Origin: Bacillota bacterium
GTDB lineage: Bacteria > Bacillota > Clostridia > Christensenellales > SZUA-584
DNA length: 35,707 bases
Direction of reading: 5' to 3'
Assembly: GCA_023415915.1 (NCBI GenBank)
Contig: JAEZIZ010000025.1
Coordinates: 1 to 35,707 of the forward strand
The notes under the pieces were generated by a model. It did no database searches. It was not told the DNA's origin and worked only from the letters and a program-made list of their open reading frames with translations. Of this stretch, positions 1 to 8,888 are shown in pieces. The number at the start of each line of letters is the position of its first letter. The first letter of the stretch is position 1. The translations under genes were made by a program, and so were the position numbers.

Positions 1-11
1 GGAGGCGCGCT

Positions 12-749
12 TTGGATAACATGCCAGGGCACAATATAATAGATAAAGATTTCCATAGGATGAAGTCGCGAAACCTTGACACAATGTATATCCATCCCCC
101 TTACTTTCTTGAACGCGAGATGATAGACATGATAAAGAAGGGGGATAACAAGAACGCCCAGCGCCTTTTAATCGAAACCAACAAGCAGCAGCGCGCCCGG
201 CTTGCGGACGACCCTCTGCGCTCACTAAAAAACTCTATCATCTGCTCGTGCACGCTTTACGCGAGAGCCGCTATAGAAGCCGGCTCGCTCCCCGAGGAGG
301 CTTTTACTTTAAGCGATACGTTCATAAACGCTATAGAGCGCGCTTCCACAGAAGCTGAGCTTACCCGGCTCGAGTCGGAAATGCTCAATGCGTACTGCGA
401 GATGGTGAACGACGTAAACGATTCCAAGTATTCCAACATAGTGCTGCACACGATAAACAACGTAAACCAATACCTTACCGAGAAGATAACGCTTACACAG
501 CTTGCCGAGAAGGTGTTCGTTCATCCCAACTACCTTTCGTCGCTGTTCAGGAAGGAAGTGGGCATATCGCTGTTTGAGTATATACTAAAGCGGAAAATCG
601 AAGAGTCGATGTATTACATTAAATACACGGACATGCCGCTTGCCGCAATAGCTAACAAGTTCCATTTCTGTTCGCAAAGCTATTATATAAAAACTTTCAA
701 AAGATACTTAGGGGTGACGCCGAACTGGTACCGGCGGCCCCTTGGCTGA
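12..749 (+). CDS. AraC-family transcriptional regulator
   Basis: The 245-residue protein ends in a typical AraC DNA-binding domain (about residues 145-243). Two helix-turn-helix units are visible, around TLTQLAEKVFVHPNYLSSLF and PLAAIANKFHFCSQSYYIKTFKR, followed by the usual GVTPNWYR end. The first 130 residues are helical and resemble the linker domain of clostridial AraC regulators (GDNKNAQRLL, then LRSLKNSIIC...TRAAIE-like text); there is no cupin sugar-binding domain. The start is a TTG at 12, chosen because GGAGG at 1-5 lies six bases upstream; the next in-frame ATG at 21 is the alternative. The pgmB gene follows 49 bp downstream on the same strand, so co-transcription and control of sugar-phosphate metabolism are plausible. 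The inducer is unknown. Because the window starts just before it, an upstream coding part cannot be fully excluded. Confidence 0.85.
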   Translation: MDNMPGHNIIDKDFHRMKSRNLDTMYIHPPYFLEREMIDMIKKGDNKNAQRLLIETNKQQRARLADDPLRSLKNSIICSCTLYARAAIEAGSLPEEAFTLSDTFINAIERASTEAELTRLESEMLNAYCEMVNDVNDSKYSNIVLHTINNVNQYLTEKITLTQLAEKVFVHPNYLSSLFRKEVGISLFEYILKRKIEESMYYIKYTDMPLAAIANKFHFCSQSYYIKTFKRYLGVTPNWYRRPLG

Positions 750-798
750 AAGTTGCGCTATTGGACAGCGAACCGACTAATTTTGCCGGAGGTAAAGC

Positions 799-1435
799 AT
801 GAACATTAAAGCTGTGATATTCGATCTGGATGGCGTACTTACGTCTTCGAGCCAAGAGCATTTTCTTGCGTGGGCCGAGCTGGCTAATAGGCTGGGGCGT
901 AAGCTGTCTCCCGGCATATACGATAAGGTTAAGGGCATATCGAGGATGGAATCGCTCGAACTGGTGCTTGAAGACATTGGCATGTCATCAAGGTTTTCGG
1001 CAAAGGAAAAAGAGGAGCTTGCCCAGCAGAAAAACAGCATATATGTGGACATGATATCCAGATTCGACGAAAGAAACCTCGCCCCCGGCGCAATCGAACT
1101 ATTCGAGCTTCTGAAGCGCAACGGTATTAAAATAGCTCTTGGCAGCGTGTCAAAGAACTCGGGCATTCTGCTGAAAAACATGAAGATACTGGACTATTTT
1201 GATTATATAGCTGACCCTGCCTCCGTGAAAAACGCAAAGCCCGCGCCCGATATATTTCTTGCGGCGGCAAAGCACTTCTCGTTCGACAGCAAAAGCTGCG
1301 TAGGTGTTGAGGACGCTCCCGCCGGAATAACCGCCATCAAAGCGGCTGGCATGTTCGCGGTCGGCATAGGCGATACAGAGCTGCTAAAAGGAGCGGATAT
1401 TGTGTACGATAGCCTATGCGACGTCGATATCGCCT

Positions 1436-1458
<23 letters not shown>
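799..1458 (+). CDS. pgmB: beta-phosphoglucomutase
   Basis: This cytoplasmic HAD-superfamily enzyme of 219 residues matches beta-phosphoglucomutases in length and motifs. FDLDGVL carries the nucleophile Asp9 and the acid/base Asp11. A Ser/Lys phosphate pocket (GSVSKNSG, later NAKPAPDIFL) and the metal-binding GVEDAPAGI loop follow, with an alpha-helical cap at about residues 15-85. It converts beta-glucose-1-phosphate to glucose-6-phosphate, which is exactly the product of the maltose phosphorylase encoded at 8889-11156, so the two enzymes form one pathway although they lie on opposite strands. The start is supported by GGAGG at 788-792. The 3' end overlaps the 3' end of the convergent ABC ATPase gene by 23 bp. 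A related hexose-phosphate phosphatase is possible, but the context makes the mutase much more likely. Confidence 0.9.
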
Positions 1459-2560
<1,102 letters not shown>

Positions 2561-2600
2561 AATCCTCCATATCGTAAAAATCTTACGGCATTACCGCTCG

Positions 2601-3470
2601 TCAGCCCTTCACCGCGCCGGATGAAAGCCCGGAAATAAAGTACCGCTGCAGCAGCACGTACAGTACTATTACAGGCACCATCGAAAGGCACGTCATCGCG
2701 AAAACATAACCCCAGTCCGTCCTGTTATGCGCCTGAAAGAACTGCGTCAGCGCAACGGGCAGCGTGCGAAGCGAATCGGACTGCAGTATCTTCTGCGACC
2801 ATCCCAGCTCTTCAAACGCGTAAAGGAAGTTGAATATGCTGACAGCGGCTATCGAAGGCGACGCCATGGGCACGATTACTCTCCTGTATATAGTAAACGC
2901 TGTACCGCCGTCCATATGTATCGCCTCGTCGAGCTCTTTAGGTATGTTGTCAATAAACCCTTTGATAAGGAACGTCGAAAAAGGAGTCACCCACGCCGTG
3001 TAAAAGAATATCACTCCCCACAGGTTGTTTATTAGTTTAAAAGTAACCGCCAGCTCAAACTGGGGAACGATCATGGCAAGCCCCGGAATGAGCATCGTGG
3101 TTATTATCACGCCGTACAGTATGTTCCTTCCGGGAAACCGGAAGCGCGATATGCAGTACGCGAGCATTGAGGATATAAGCGCAGACAGCAGCGTTGTGGC
3201 CACCGCGACGTATACCGTATTGCCGAGATACTTAAAGAAATCCTGACGCAGCAACACGTACTCATAGTTTTCCAGCGTCATTTCCCCGCCGGGAATTATC
3301 TGCGGCGGGTACGAAAACGTCATGCCGTTAGGGCGCAGCGACGAGGTTACCATATACACCATAGGCGTAACCATCACCGACAGGCCGAGCAGTAAAAGCA
3401 GGTACCGGAGCAGCATAGGATACGACAGCATCTTCTTGTTCCTTACAAAGCTTTGTTGATTCCTTTTCAT
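2601..3470 (-). CDS. Sugar ABC transporter permease, MalG family
   Basis: A 289-residue inner-membrane permease with six predicted membrane segments; the first spans about residues 20-42. It has the EAA loop that docks on the ATPase (EAIHMDGGTAFTIYRRVIVP). The final residues (SGLSSGAVKG) are the usual MalG/CUT1 C-terminus. The start codon overlaps the stop of the upstream permease by 4 bp, and AAGGAGG lies seven bases before the ATG, so the two permeases are translationally coupled. With the MalF-type partner, the lipoprotein and the MsmK-type ATPase it forms a CUT1 importer. From the neighbouring amylases and maltose phosphorylase, the substrate is most likely maltodextrin; the sequence alone does not prove it. 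Confidence 0.92.
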   Translation of the reverse strand: MKRNQQSFVRNKKMLSYPMLLRYLLLLLGLSVMVTPMVYMVTSSLRPNGMTFSYPPQIIPGGEMTLENYEYVLLRQDFFKYLGNTVYVAVATTLLSALISSMLAYCISRFRFPGRNILYGVIITTMLIPGLAMIVPQFELAVTFKLINNLWGVIFFYTAWVTPFSTFLIKGFIDNIPKELDEAIHMDGGTAFTIYRRVIVPMASPSIAAVSIFNFLYAFEELGWSQKILQSDSLRTLPVALTQFFQAHNRTDWGYVFAMTCLSMVPVIVLYVLLQRYFISGLSSGAVKG

Positions 3471-4384
3471 GCTTTTGCCTCCTTCTCCGGCCGGAGTACG
3501 CGGAACAGTATGACAGCCATTACGGCCACTATTGCCGTAAGTATGAACGACAGCGCGGCCGCGTAGCCCATCTTATCCGTGGCGTTGAATGTCTGGTTAT
3601 ATATCCACGTAAGCGCAACCTCCGTCTGGTGCGCGGGATTGCCGCCCGTTATCACGGCAATGGGGGTGTATGTGTTAAATGCGCCTATTATCAGCATAAC
3701 TAGCGCGAACAGTATGGTCCCCTTTATATTGGGCAGCGTTATCCTGAAGAACTTCTGCGGCCCGTTAAGCCCGTCAATCGAGGCGGCTTCGTAGTACTCG
3801 CGGGGTACTGCCTGCAACGCCGCAAGGAATATTACCATGTTCCATCCTATGCCTTTCCATATGCCGAGCAATGTCGTCGCGCTCAGCGCCGGCCACCTCG
3901 TGCTGAGCCAACCGACAGGTTTGTCCGTCCAATGAAGCACGTCGGTTATAATATAGTTTAACAGGCCGTGGTTGCTGAATATATACCTGAAAAGCAGCGC
4001 CACAACAACCCACGATGTTATCACGGGCAGATAGTAAAGCAGCCTGAAAGTCACCGAAAACTTCTTTATACCGTTTATGAGCAGCGCAACGAGCAGCCCT
4101 ATAACAATCTGCAGTGGCACGGTAATCGCCGCATAGAAAAGCGTGTTTGAAATGGCTATTCCCGCCGTCGGGTCTGAAAACACCTCGCGGTAATTTTCCA
4201 GCCCCACAAAACTGGAAACCTGGTCGTAGCCTATCTTCCAATCGAAGAAGCTCATAACAAACATCTTAATTATCGGATAAAACGTGAACAGGGCGATGAC
4301 AATAAGCCCGGGCAGAAGGAATGCAAGCATCCTTACATTGTCCTTCTTCCGGAAGAATCCCCTGCCGTCATGAAAAACCTTCAT
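3467..4384 (-). CDS. Sugar ABC transporter permease, MalF family
   Basis: This permease has about six membrane segments and the docking loop EAASIDGLNGPQKFFRITLP. The open frame extends to 4471, but I place the start at the ATG at 4384, giving 305 residues that begin MKVFHDGRGFFRKK. A GGGGTG sequence lies six bases upstream of it, and 305 residues is the normal family length. An ATG at 4390 is an alternative. The upstream 29 residues of the longer frame resemble translated leader rather than protein. The gene follows the solute-binding protein after a 214-bp gap that holds two hairpins, and it overlaps the MalG-type gene by 4 bp. It is part of the inferred maltodextrin importer. Confidence 0.9.
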   Translation of the reverse strand: MKVFHDGRGFFRKKDNVRMLAFLLPGLIVIALFTFYPIIKMFVMSFFDWKIGYDQVSSFVGLENYREVFSDPTAGIAISNTLFYAAITVPLQIVIGLLVALLINGIKKFSVTFRLLYYLPVITSWVVVALLFRYIFSNHGLLNYIITDVLHWTDKPVGWLSTRWPALSATTLLGIWKGIGWNMVIFLAALQAVPREYYEAASIDGLNGPQKFFRITLPNIKGTILFALVMLIIGAFNTYTPIAVITGGNPAHQTEVALTWIYNQTFNATDKMGYAAALSFILTAIVAVMAVILFRVLRPEKEAKA

Positions 4385-4529
4385 ACTCATCACCCCGTTT
4401 AACACCCCTATAAAGCTTTTTACTTTATTGGGAACCCCGGCGTTAAACACGCCCCTAAAGTAATAAGCCATGGGAAATCATTTTTTACTGCAAAAGCCGT
4501 TGTGCTTTGATATAATGTTTCCATACCCC

Positions 4530-4550
4530 AAAAGGAAACTTTAGTTTCCT
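4530..4550 (-). terminator. Terminator-like hairpin between binding protein and permeases
   Basis: An 8-bp perfect inverted repeat (AGGAAACT/AGTTTCCT, spacer TT) is followed on the minus strand by TTTTGGGG. Its short stem and U-run suggest partial termination before the permease genes. It is the second of two hairpins in the 214-bp gap (4385-4598). The rest of the gap, 4391-4529, shows no promoter or gene. Confidence 0.5.
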
Positions 4551-4595
4551 GTGTATTCTCCGGGAGGAGCGCTGCCGCCCCTCCCGAGCATACAC
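4551..4595 (-). promoter_or_regulatory. Strong hairpin just after the solute-binding protein gene
   Basis: GTGTAT (4551-4556) pairs with ATACAC (4590-4595), and CGGGAGG (4561-4567) pairs with CCTCCCG (4580-4586) around a 12-base loop; a bulge or mismatch lies between the two stems. It starts 3 bp after the stop codon of the binding protein. Such hairpins commonly protect the upstream mRNA from 3' exonucleases, so that the binding protein is made in excess over the permeases. That role is inferred. Confidence 0.65.
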
Positions 4596-4598
4596 TTT

Positions 4599-5927
4599 TT
4601 AGCCCTTTATAAGCGCGTCTATTTCCGTCGCGGCTTCGTCCAACGCGGCCTGCACTTTCTTCTGCCCGGTTATCGCTTCGGCCACCTTTGTCGCTATTAT
4701 GTTTTCCATGTCTCCCCACTTGGGAGTTACCGGACGGGCTTTGGCGGTCTTCAATGCGTCAGCGAACACGGGAAGCAGCGGCATAACGTCGAGCAGCGCC
4801 GGATCTTCTATCGCCTCGATGTTGACGGGCATCTGGCCCACATTGGCCATAGCGGTCTGCGCTTCCTTGCCGGCCATGAATTTTATGAACTTCCATGCGG
4901 CTTCCTGATGCGCGGCGTCGGAGGTCTTAAACATCATGAAATCTTCTCCTCCCAGCACTCCCACCGAACCGGTTGAACCCGGAGGCATCTGCACGGCGCC
5001 GTAGTTTATATTGGCCTTTTCCATCTCGGTAGCGCGCCACGGCCCGTCTATTTCCATAGCGTATTGTCCCGCGGCCCAGCCGTCGGTATCGCCCAGCGCA
5101 CCCGGATCGAGCGTCGGTCCGGTCAGCGCCTTTTCCTTATAAAGATCGGCGAGCTTCTGTATAACAGCCACCGACGCGGCTCCGTTTATATATCCTTGCG
5201 CCGTGCTGTAATCGGGGGCGAGCACATCTCCTCCGTTGCTCCAGATATACTGGCCAACGTTCCAGACGCCCGTCCAGGCTTCAACGAAACCTACCACGCT
5301 TCCTTTGCTCAGCTTCTTTGCGGCTTCCCACATTTCGTCCTGTGTTTTTGGCACGGATATGCCCTCTGCGTCAAACATGTCTTTGTTGTAGAACAATATC
5401 TTCGTGTTCGTGTTAGCCGCAAGCCCGTAGAACTTATCTCCCATTTTAGCGCTGCTGTTGGGCGCTTCAAGCACATTCGCGGCAAATTCGGCGTAATCCG
5501 GCAGCGAGCTCATTTCAAAGAGCACGTTAAGGCTTTGGAACTGCGGAACAAAACCTATGTCGCCTCTGAGCACGTCGGGAAGCACTCCGCTAGTCGCTCC
5601 CGCCACTACGTTGTCCTTCAGCGCCTGCCATTCAAGATACTCATGGTTAACCTTTATACCACTGTTTTCCGACTCAAACTGCGCTATAAGGTCTTCCAGC
5701 ACGTCGATCTGTCCCGCTCCCGCGTCATAGTTGTGCCAAAACACTATAGTCACCTCTTCTGCCGGTGCTTCTGAAGGCTGCTCCGTCGCCGGTGGGGCTT
5801 CGGATTTTTCAGGGCTCACCGCAGGGCTTGGAGACTCGACTGCAGGCTGCTGGCAGCCCGCAAAGACTACGGTAAAAAGCAAAGCAAGCAGTACAGAAAT
5901 TACTTTTATACCAGTACCTTTCTTCAT
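4599..5927 (-). CDS. Sugar ABC transporter substrate-binding lipoprotein
   Basis: A 442-residue family 1 extracellular solute-binding protein, MalE-like. The N-terminus is a lipoprotein signal peptide: KK, a hydrophobic stretch, then VFAGC with the lipidated Cys25. A Pro/Glu/Ser-rich linker (about residues 28-58) tethers the binding domain to the membrane. The domain contains the typical opening VTIVFWHNYDAG and the later GPWRATEMEKANINYGAVQMP region. The start codon lies 1 bp after the stop of the upstream amylase gene, and its GGAGG site is inside that gene's end, so translation is probably coupled. It should capture maltodextrins made by the secreted amylase; the ligand is inferred from neighbours only. 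Confidence 0.92.
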   Translation of the reverse strand: MKKGTGIKVISVLLALLFTVVFAGCQQPAVESPSPAVSPEKSEAPPATEQPSEAPAEEVTIVFWHNYDAGAGQIDVLEDLIAQFESENSGIKVNHEYLEWQALKDNVVAGATSGVLPDVLRGDIGFVPQFQSLNVLFEMSSLPDYAEFAANVLEAPNSSAKMGDKFYGLAANTNTKILFYNKDMFDAEGISVPKTQDEMWEAAKKLSKGSVVGFVEAWTGVWNVGQYIWSNGGDVLAPDYSTAQGYINGAASVAVIQKLADLYKEKALTGPTLDPGALGDTDGWAAGQYAMEIDGPWRATEMEKANINYGAVQMPPGSTGSVGVLGGEDFMMFKTSDAAHQEAAWKFIKFMAGKEAQTAMANVGQMPVNIEAIEDPALLDVMPLLPVFADALKTAKARPVTPKWGDMENIIATKVAEAITGQKKVQAALDEAATEIDALIKG

Positions 5928-5928
5928 T

Positions 5929-7710
5929 TTAATTCCTCCATGTTTTTATTACATCAAGCCGGTACGCCGGCAGCACCAGCTTGAATTCGGATTCATATTC
6001 GTGAACGTCGCCGCAATAATGTGAGCCGCGCGACGTTTCAGCGGACGTATATATACTTCCGTTCAAAATGCTCTTCAGCGTTGTGCCTTCACGCTCGTAA
6101 ACAGGTACGGTAAGAGTCTTTTCCTGCCCGCTGTTGTTGAACACAGCGTATACAGTCTCATCGTTGCAGCGCCGCGCGAACGCTATGCAGCCTTCGCCGC
6201 ACAGCACAGTGGAATAGTCTCCGTATTTAAGGCAGGATTCCGATTTTCGCAGCGCTATCATGCGCTTATAGAACCCGAGCATATCTTCGTCGGGGTTATC
6301 CCAGTTCATCGCCTTGCGGCAGTCGGGATCGTTGCCGCCGTCCATGCCGATTTCGTCGCCGTAATATACTGCCGGCATGCCGGAAAAGGTCATCTGAAAC
6401 ACCGCCGCGAGCTTCATTTTTCGCTTATCGTTGCCGCAAAGCGTTAAAAACCGCTCGGTGTCGTGGCTGCCGATAAGGTTATACAGTACCGGATACACGT
6501 TAAGCGGATATATCGAAAGCATGCTTGCTATGCGGCTGTCAAACTCTTCGGCGCTTATGCTTTGCTTCGCGAAAAAATCCACCGCCGCATCGCGGAAAAG
6601 GTAGTTCATCACCGAATCCATCTCGTCGCCCCGCAAAAGATCCCTGCCGTCTTTCCACGTCTCTCCTATGAGTATCGCGTCTGGATTTACCAATTTTATA
6701 ACGCGGCGGAATTCCTGCCAGAATGAAAAGTCCGCCTCGTCCGCGACGTCGAGCCTCCATCCGTCTATGCCCGCCTCTCTTATCCAGTAGAGGCCTACGT
6801 TTAAAAAGTAGGCGCGCGCTTCGTTAGACGCAAAGTTTATCTTGGGCATCCACTTGTAATACCCGACGCATTCGTAATTGGGCGGATCGGTGACCACCGG
6901 GAAGCTGTCTATATAGAACCAGTCTTTATATCTCGACTGTTCCCCGCGCTTTAATACGTCCTGAAACGGTGCGAACTCGAAGCCGCAGTGGTTGAACACT
7001 CCGTCAAGCAGCACGCGCAGTCCTTTTTTATGGCACTCATGCGTCAGCGTTTTTAAATCATCAAGCGTTCCGAACGCCGGGTCAATCGTAAAATAATCGG
7101 AGGTGTCGTATTTATGGTTGGAAGGCGAAGCAAATATGGGGTTTAAGTATAGAATCTCCGCGCCGAGCGAGCTTATATAATCAAGCTTTGCTATGATTCC
7201 CTTAAGGTCGCCTCCGAAGAAGTTCGTGCGGGTAGGTTCCCCTGTCCATTCAAGCGCTCCTTCGGGGTCATTCGTACTGTCGCCGTTGAAAAAACGCTCG
7301 GGAAATATCTGATATGCGACGGCTCCCCTCGCCCATTCCGGCACCTTGAACACGTCAAGGCTGTTCGTATAAAGATATTCATAGCAGCGCTCTGGTATGG
7401 AATTGCCTGCGCCGTTCGGCCCGAAATAAACCGTACCGCCGCTATCAGTTGCCGCAAAGCAGTACCTTAAATACCTTACAGGCTCTTCGAATTCCACCTC
7501 GCAGTAAAAGCAGTCAAGTTCGCTATTGCGCGCAAGGTGCTTTAAAGCAGCGCGGCTTACCTTGTCCCCGTAAAACCGGTTCCAGTAGACTATCTCCCAC
7601 CGCTTTCCCGCCGCTTTTGAGCACTTTATTTTCAGCACAAGCTTGTTCCGCTCCACGGGGTATACGTATTCCCTTATGGCATCATGCATAAAAACTAATG
7701 AGTTCATCAT
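5929..7710 (-). CDS. Cytoplasmic GH13 neopullulanase/cyclomaltodextrinase-like amylase
   Basis: This 593-residue GH13 enzyme has no signal peptide, so it acts on imported maltodextrins. An N-terminal beta domain of about 115 residues resembles CBM34, the dimerisation and binding domain of neopullulanases. The barrel starts at YQIFPERFFNGD (about 133). The conserved regions are DGVFNH (Asp236), GWRLDVADE (nucleophile Asp321), LIGETW (acid/base Glu350) and IGSHDTERF (Asp417). It hydrolyses alpha-1,4 and perhaps alpha-1,6 bonds or cyclodextrins, giving maltose for the phosphorylase. It lies between lacI-1 (28 bp upstream) and the binding-protein gene (1 bp downstream), a tight operon. A maltogenic amylase or alpha-glucosidase activity cannot be separated from sequence alone. 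Confidence 0.9.
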   Translation of the reverse strand: MMNSLVFMHDAIREYVYPVERNKLVLKIKCSKAAGKRWEIVYWNRFYGDKVSRAALKHLARNSELDCFYCEVEFEEPVRYLRYCFAATDSGGTVYFGPNGAGNSIPERCYEYLYTNSLDVFKVPEWARGAVAYQIFPERFFNGDSTNDPEGALEWTGEPTRTNFFGGDLKGIIAKLDYISSLGAEILYLNPIFASPSNHKYDTSDYFTIDPAFGTLDDLKTLTHECHKKGLRVLLDGVFNHCGFEFAPFQDVLKRGEQSRYKDWFYIDSFPVVTDPPNYECVGYYKWMPKINFASNEARAYFLNVGLYWIREAGIDGWRLDVADEADFSFWQEFRRVIKLVNPDAILIGETWKDGRDLLRGDEMDSVMNYLFRDAAVDFFAKQSISAEEFDSRIASMLSIYPLNVYPVLYNLIGSHDTERFLTLCGNDKRKMKLAAVFQMTFSGMPAVYYGDEIGMDGGNDPDCRKAMNWDNPDEDMLGFYKRMIALRKSESCLKYGDYSTVLCGEGCIAFARRCNDETVYAVFNNSGQEKTLTVPVYEREGTTLKSILNGSIYTSAETSRGSHYCGDVHEYESEFKLVLPAYRLDVIKTWRN

Positions 7711-7738
7711 TGCGCCTTTCGTTAAAGCTTTATATACT

Positions 7739-8764
7739 TTAAGACCTAGCGGTCGATTCCCTTTCCTCTATGCGCGTCGCTATAAGGCTCTGCTGCTCCC
7801 TTGCTGACGGGTTCTCTATGCGCTTGAACAGCAGGCTGGCCGCCTGTACGCCCATCTCGAAAACGTCTATATCCACCGTGGTAAGCGACGGCTCGGCCAA
7901 CTCGGCAATAGGGAAGTTGTCAAAGCTAAGCACCCCAAAGTCTGCGGGTATGTTAAGCCCCGCTTCCGCGGCGGCCTTCATTGCGCCGAGGCTCAGGAAG
8001 TTATCGCCGCATATTACGGCGTCCGGCCTTGCTTTCAGCCCTAACAACTCGCGAGTCATTATTAGCCCGTCCTGCTTGGAGCTGCCGCCTTCCCTCACAT
8101 ACTCCGGGTTATACTCTATGCCGTTTGCCTCGAGTGCTTCCCTGTACCCTGAAAGGCGGTTCCTGTTGAATATCTCCTTGCGGCTCCCGCCTATAAACGC
8201 TATTTTTCTGTAGCCCTGCCGCAGCAGATGGTCCACAGCCTGCTGCCCGCCCTGTGCGTTGTTAATGTCCACCCAGTCTATGGGCTCCCTGCAGTCGGCG
8301 GGCTCGCCCAGCACTACGAATGGGAACTTTATCTTTTTAAGTTCCTTAACGATCTGCGAATCCACTATGGCGGAAGGAAGTATTACGCCCTGGGTCCTCT
8401 TGCCGTGTATAAGCCAGCCCAGCATGTTGTCTTTCTTAACCGAAGTCTGGAGATTGGCTATAATGAGGCACAAACCGTTGTTATAAACTATCGTTTCTAT
8501 GCCGTGTATCACCTCGTAAAAGAACGGGTTGCTGTAGGCTTTTGGCTCGGATATGTTCACGAGCAGCGCTATGGTAAACGCCTTCTGATTGGAGAGCCCC
8601 CGCGCCATGCTGTTGGGCACGTAATTGAGCTCTTTCATTACTTTAAGCGTCTTTTCCCGCGTCTCCGCGGAGATAAGCGGGCTGTTGTTGATGACGCGTG
8701 AGACGGTAGACGCCGATACCCCCGCTGCTTTAGCTACGTCTTTAATGCTTGCCAAATCAATCAC
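7739..8764 (-). CDS. LacI-family regulator of maltodextrin genes (paralogue 1)
   Basis: A 341-residue LacI/GalR repressor. The N-terminal helix-turn-helix is IKDVAKAAGVSASTVSRVIN, the hinge PNSMARGLSN, and a periplasmic-binding-protein-like ligand domain follows (residues 60-335). It is a close paralogue of the regulator at 11361-12386: long shared stretches include TLKVMKELNYVPNSMAR and YSNPFFYEV. The start is uncertain: GTG at 8764 gives MIDLASIKDV, while TTG at 8755 has GGAG eight bases upstream and gives MASIKDV. It heads the operon that encodes the cytoplasmic amylase and the importer. An operator lies 60 bp upstream, so it probably represses itself and the operon until a maltodextrin-derived signal appears. 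Confidence 0.92.
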   Translation of the reverse strand: MIDLASIKDVAKAAGVSASTVSRVINNSPLISAETREKTLKVMKELNYVPNSMARGLSNQKAFTIALLVNISEPKAYSNPFFYEVIHGIETIVYNNGLCLIIANLQTSVKKDNMLGWLIHGKRTQGVILPSAIVDSQIVKELKKIKFPFVVLGEPADCREPIDWVDINNAQGGQQAVDHLLRQGYRKIAFIGGSRKEIFNRNRLSGYREALEANGIEYNPEYVREGGSSKQDGLIMTRELLGLKARPDAVICGDNFLSLGAMKAAAEAGLNIPADFGVLSFDNFPIAELAEPSLTTVDIDVFEMGVQAASLLFKRIENPSAREQQSLIATRIEERESTARS

Positions 8765-8774
8765 TCCAATTTCC

Positions 8775-8802
8775 GCCTCCAGAGTTACGCCTTTTTGGAG
8801 GC
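8775..8802 (-). promoter_or_regulatory. Leader hairpin covering a GGAGG before lacI-1
   Basis: TGGAGGC (plus 8796-8802) and GCCTCCA (8775-8781) form a 7-bp stem in the lacI-1 leader. On the minus strand the second arm is TGGAGGC, so a GGAGG that could act as the ribosome binding site for the GTG start is sequestered. There is no U-run after it on the minus strand, so it is not a terminator in that direction. Confidence 0.4.
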
Positions 8803-8823
8803 TCTTTTGTCTATTACAATCTA

Positions 8824-8837
8824 TGCAACCGATTGCA
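8824..8837. promoter_or_regulatory. LacI-type operator upstream of lacI-1 operon
   Basis: TGCAACCGATTGCA is a near-palindrome, one base pair off the ideal TGCAACCGGTTGCA. The same motif occurs at the mapA and amylase promoters. The interval 8765-8888 between mapA and lacI-1 shows no convincing -35/-10 pair and no terminator, so both an own promoter and read-through from mapA are possible. Confidence 0.75.
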
Positions 8838-8888
8838 TTCTTATTAATGAATAACTAGGCATACAGTCACTCGATGATAAGCCGCCTG

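Noticed and set aside
5064..5774. 236-codon open frame antisense to the sugar-binding protein
   Set aside because: It lies wholly within a well-supported lipoprotein gene, with no family-like motif.
8775..8802. Plus-strand rho-independent terminator (stem then TCTTTT)
   Set aside because: No plus-strand gene ends nearby, so the hairpin is more likely part of the minus-strand lacI-1 leader.
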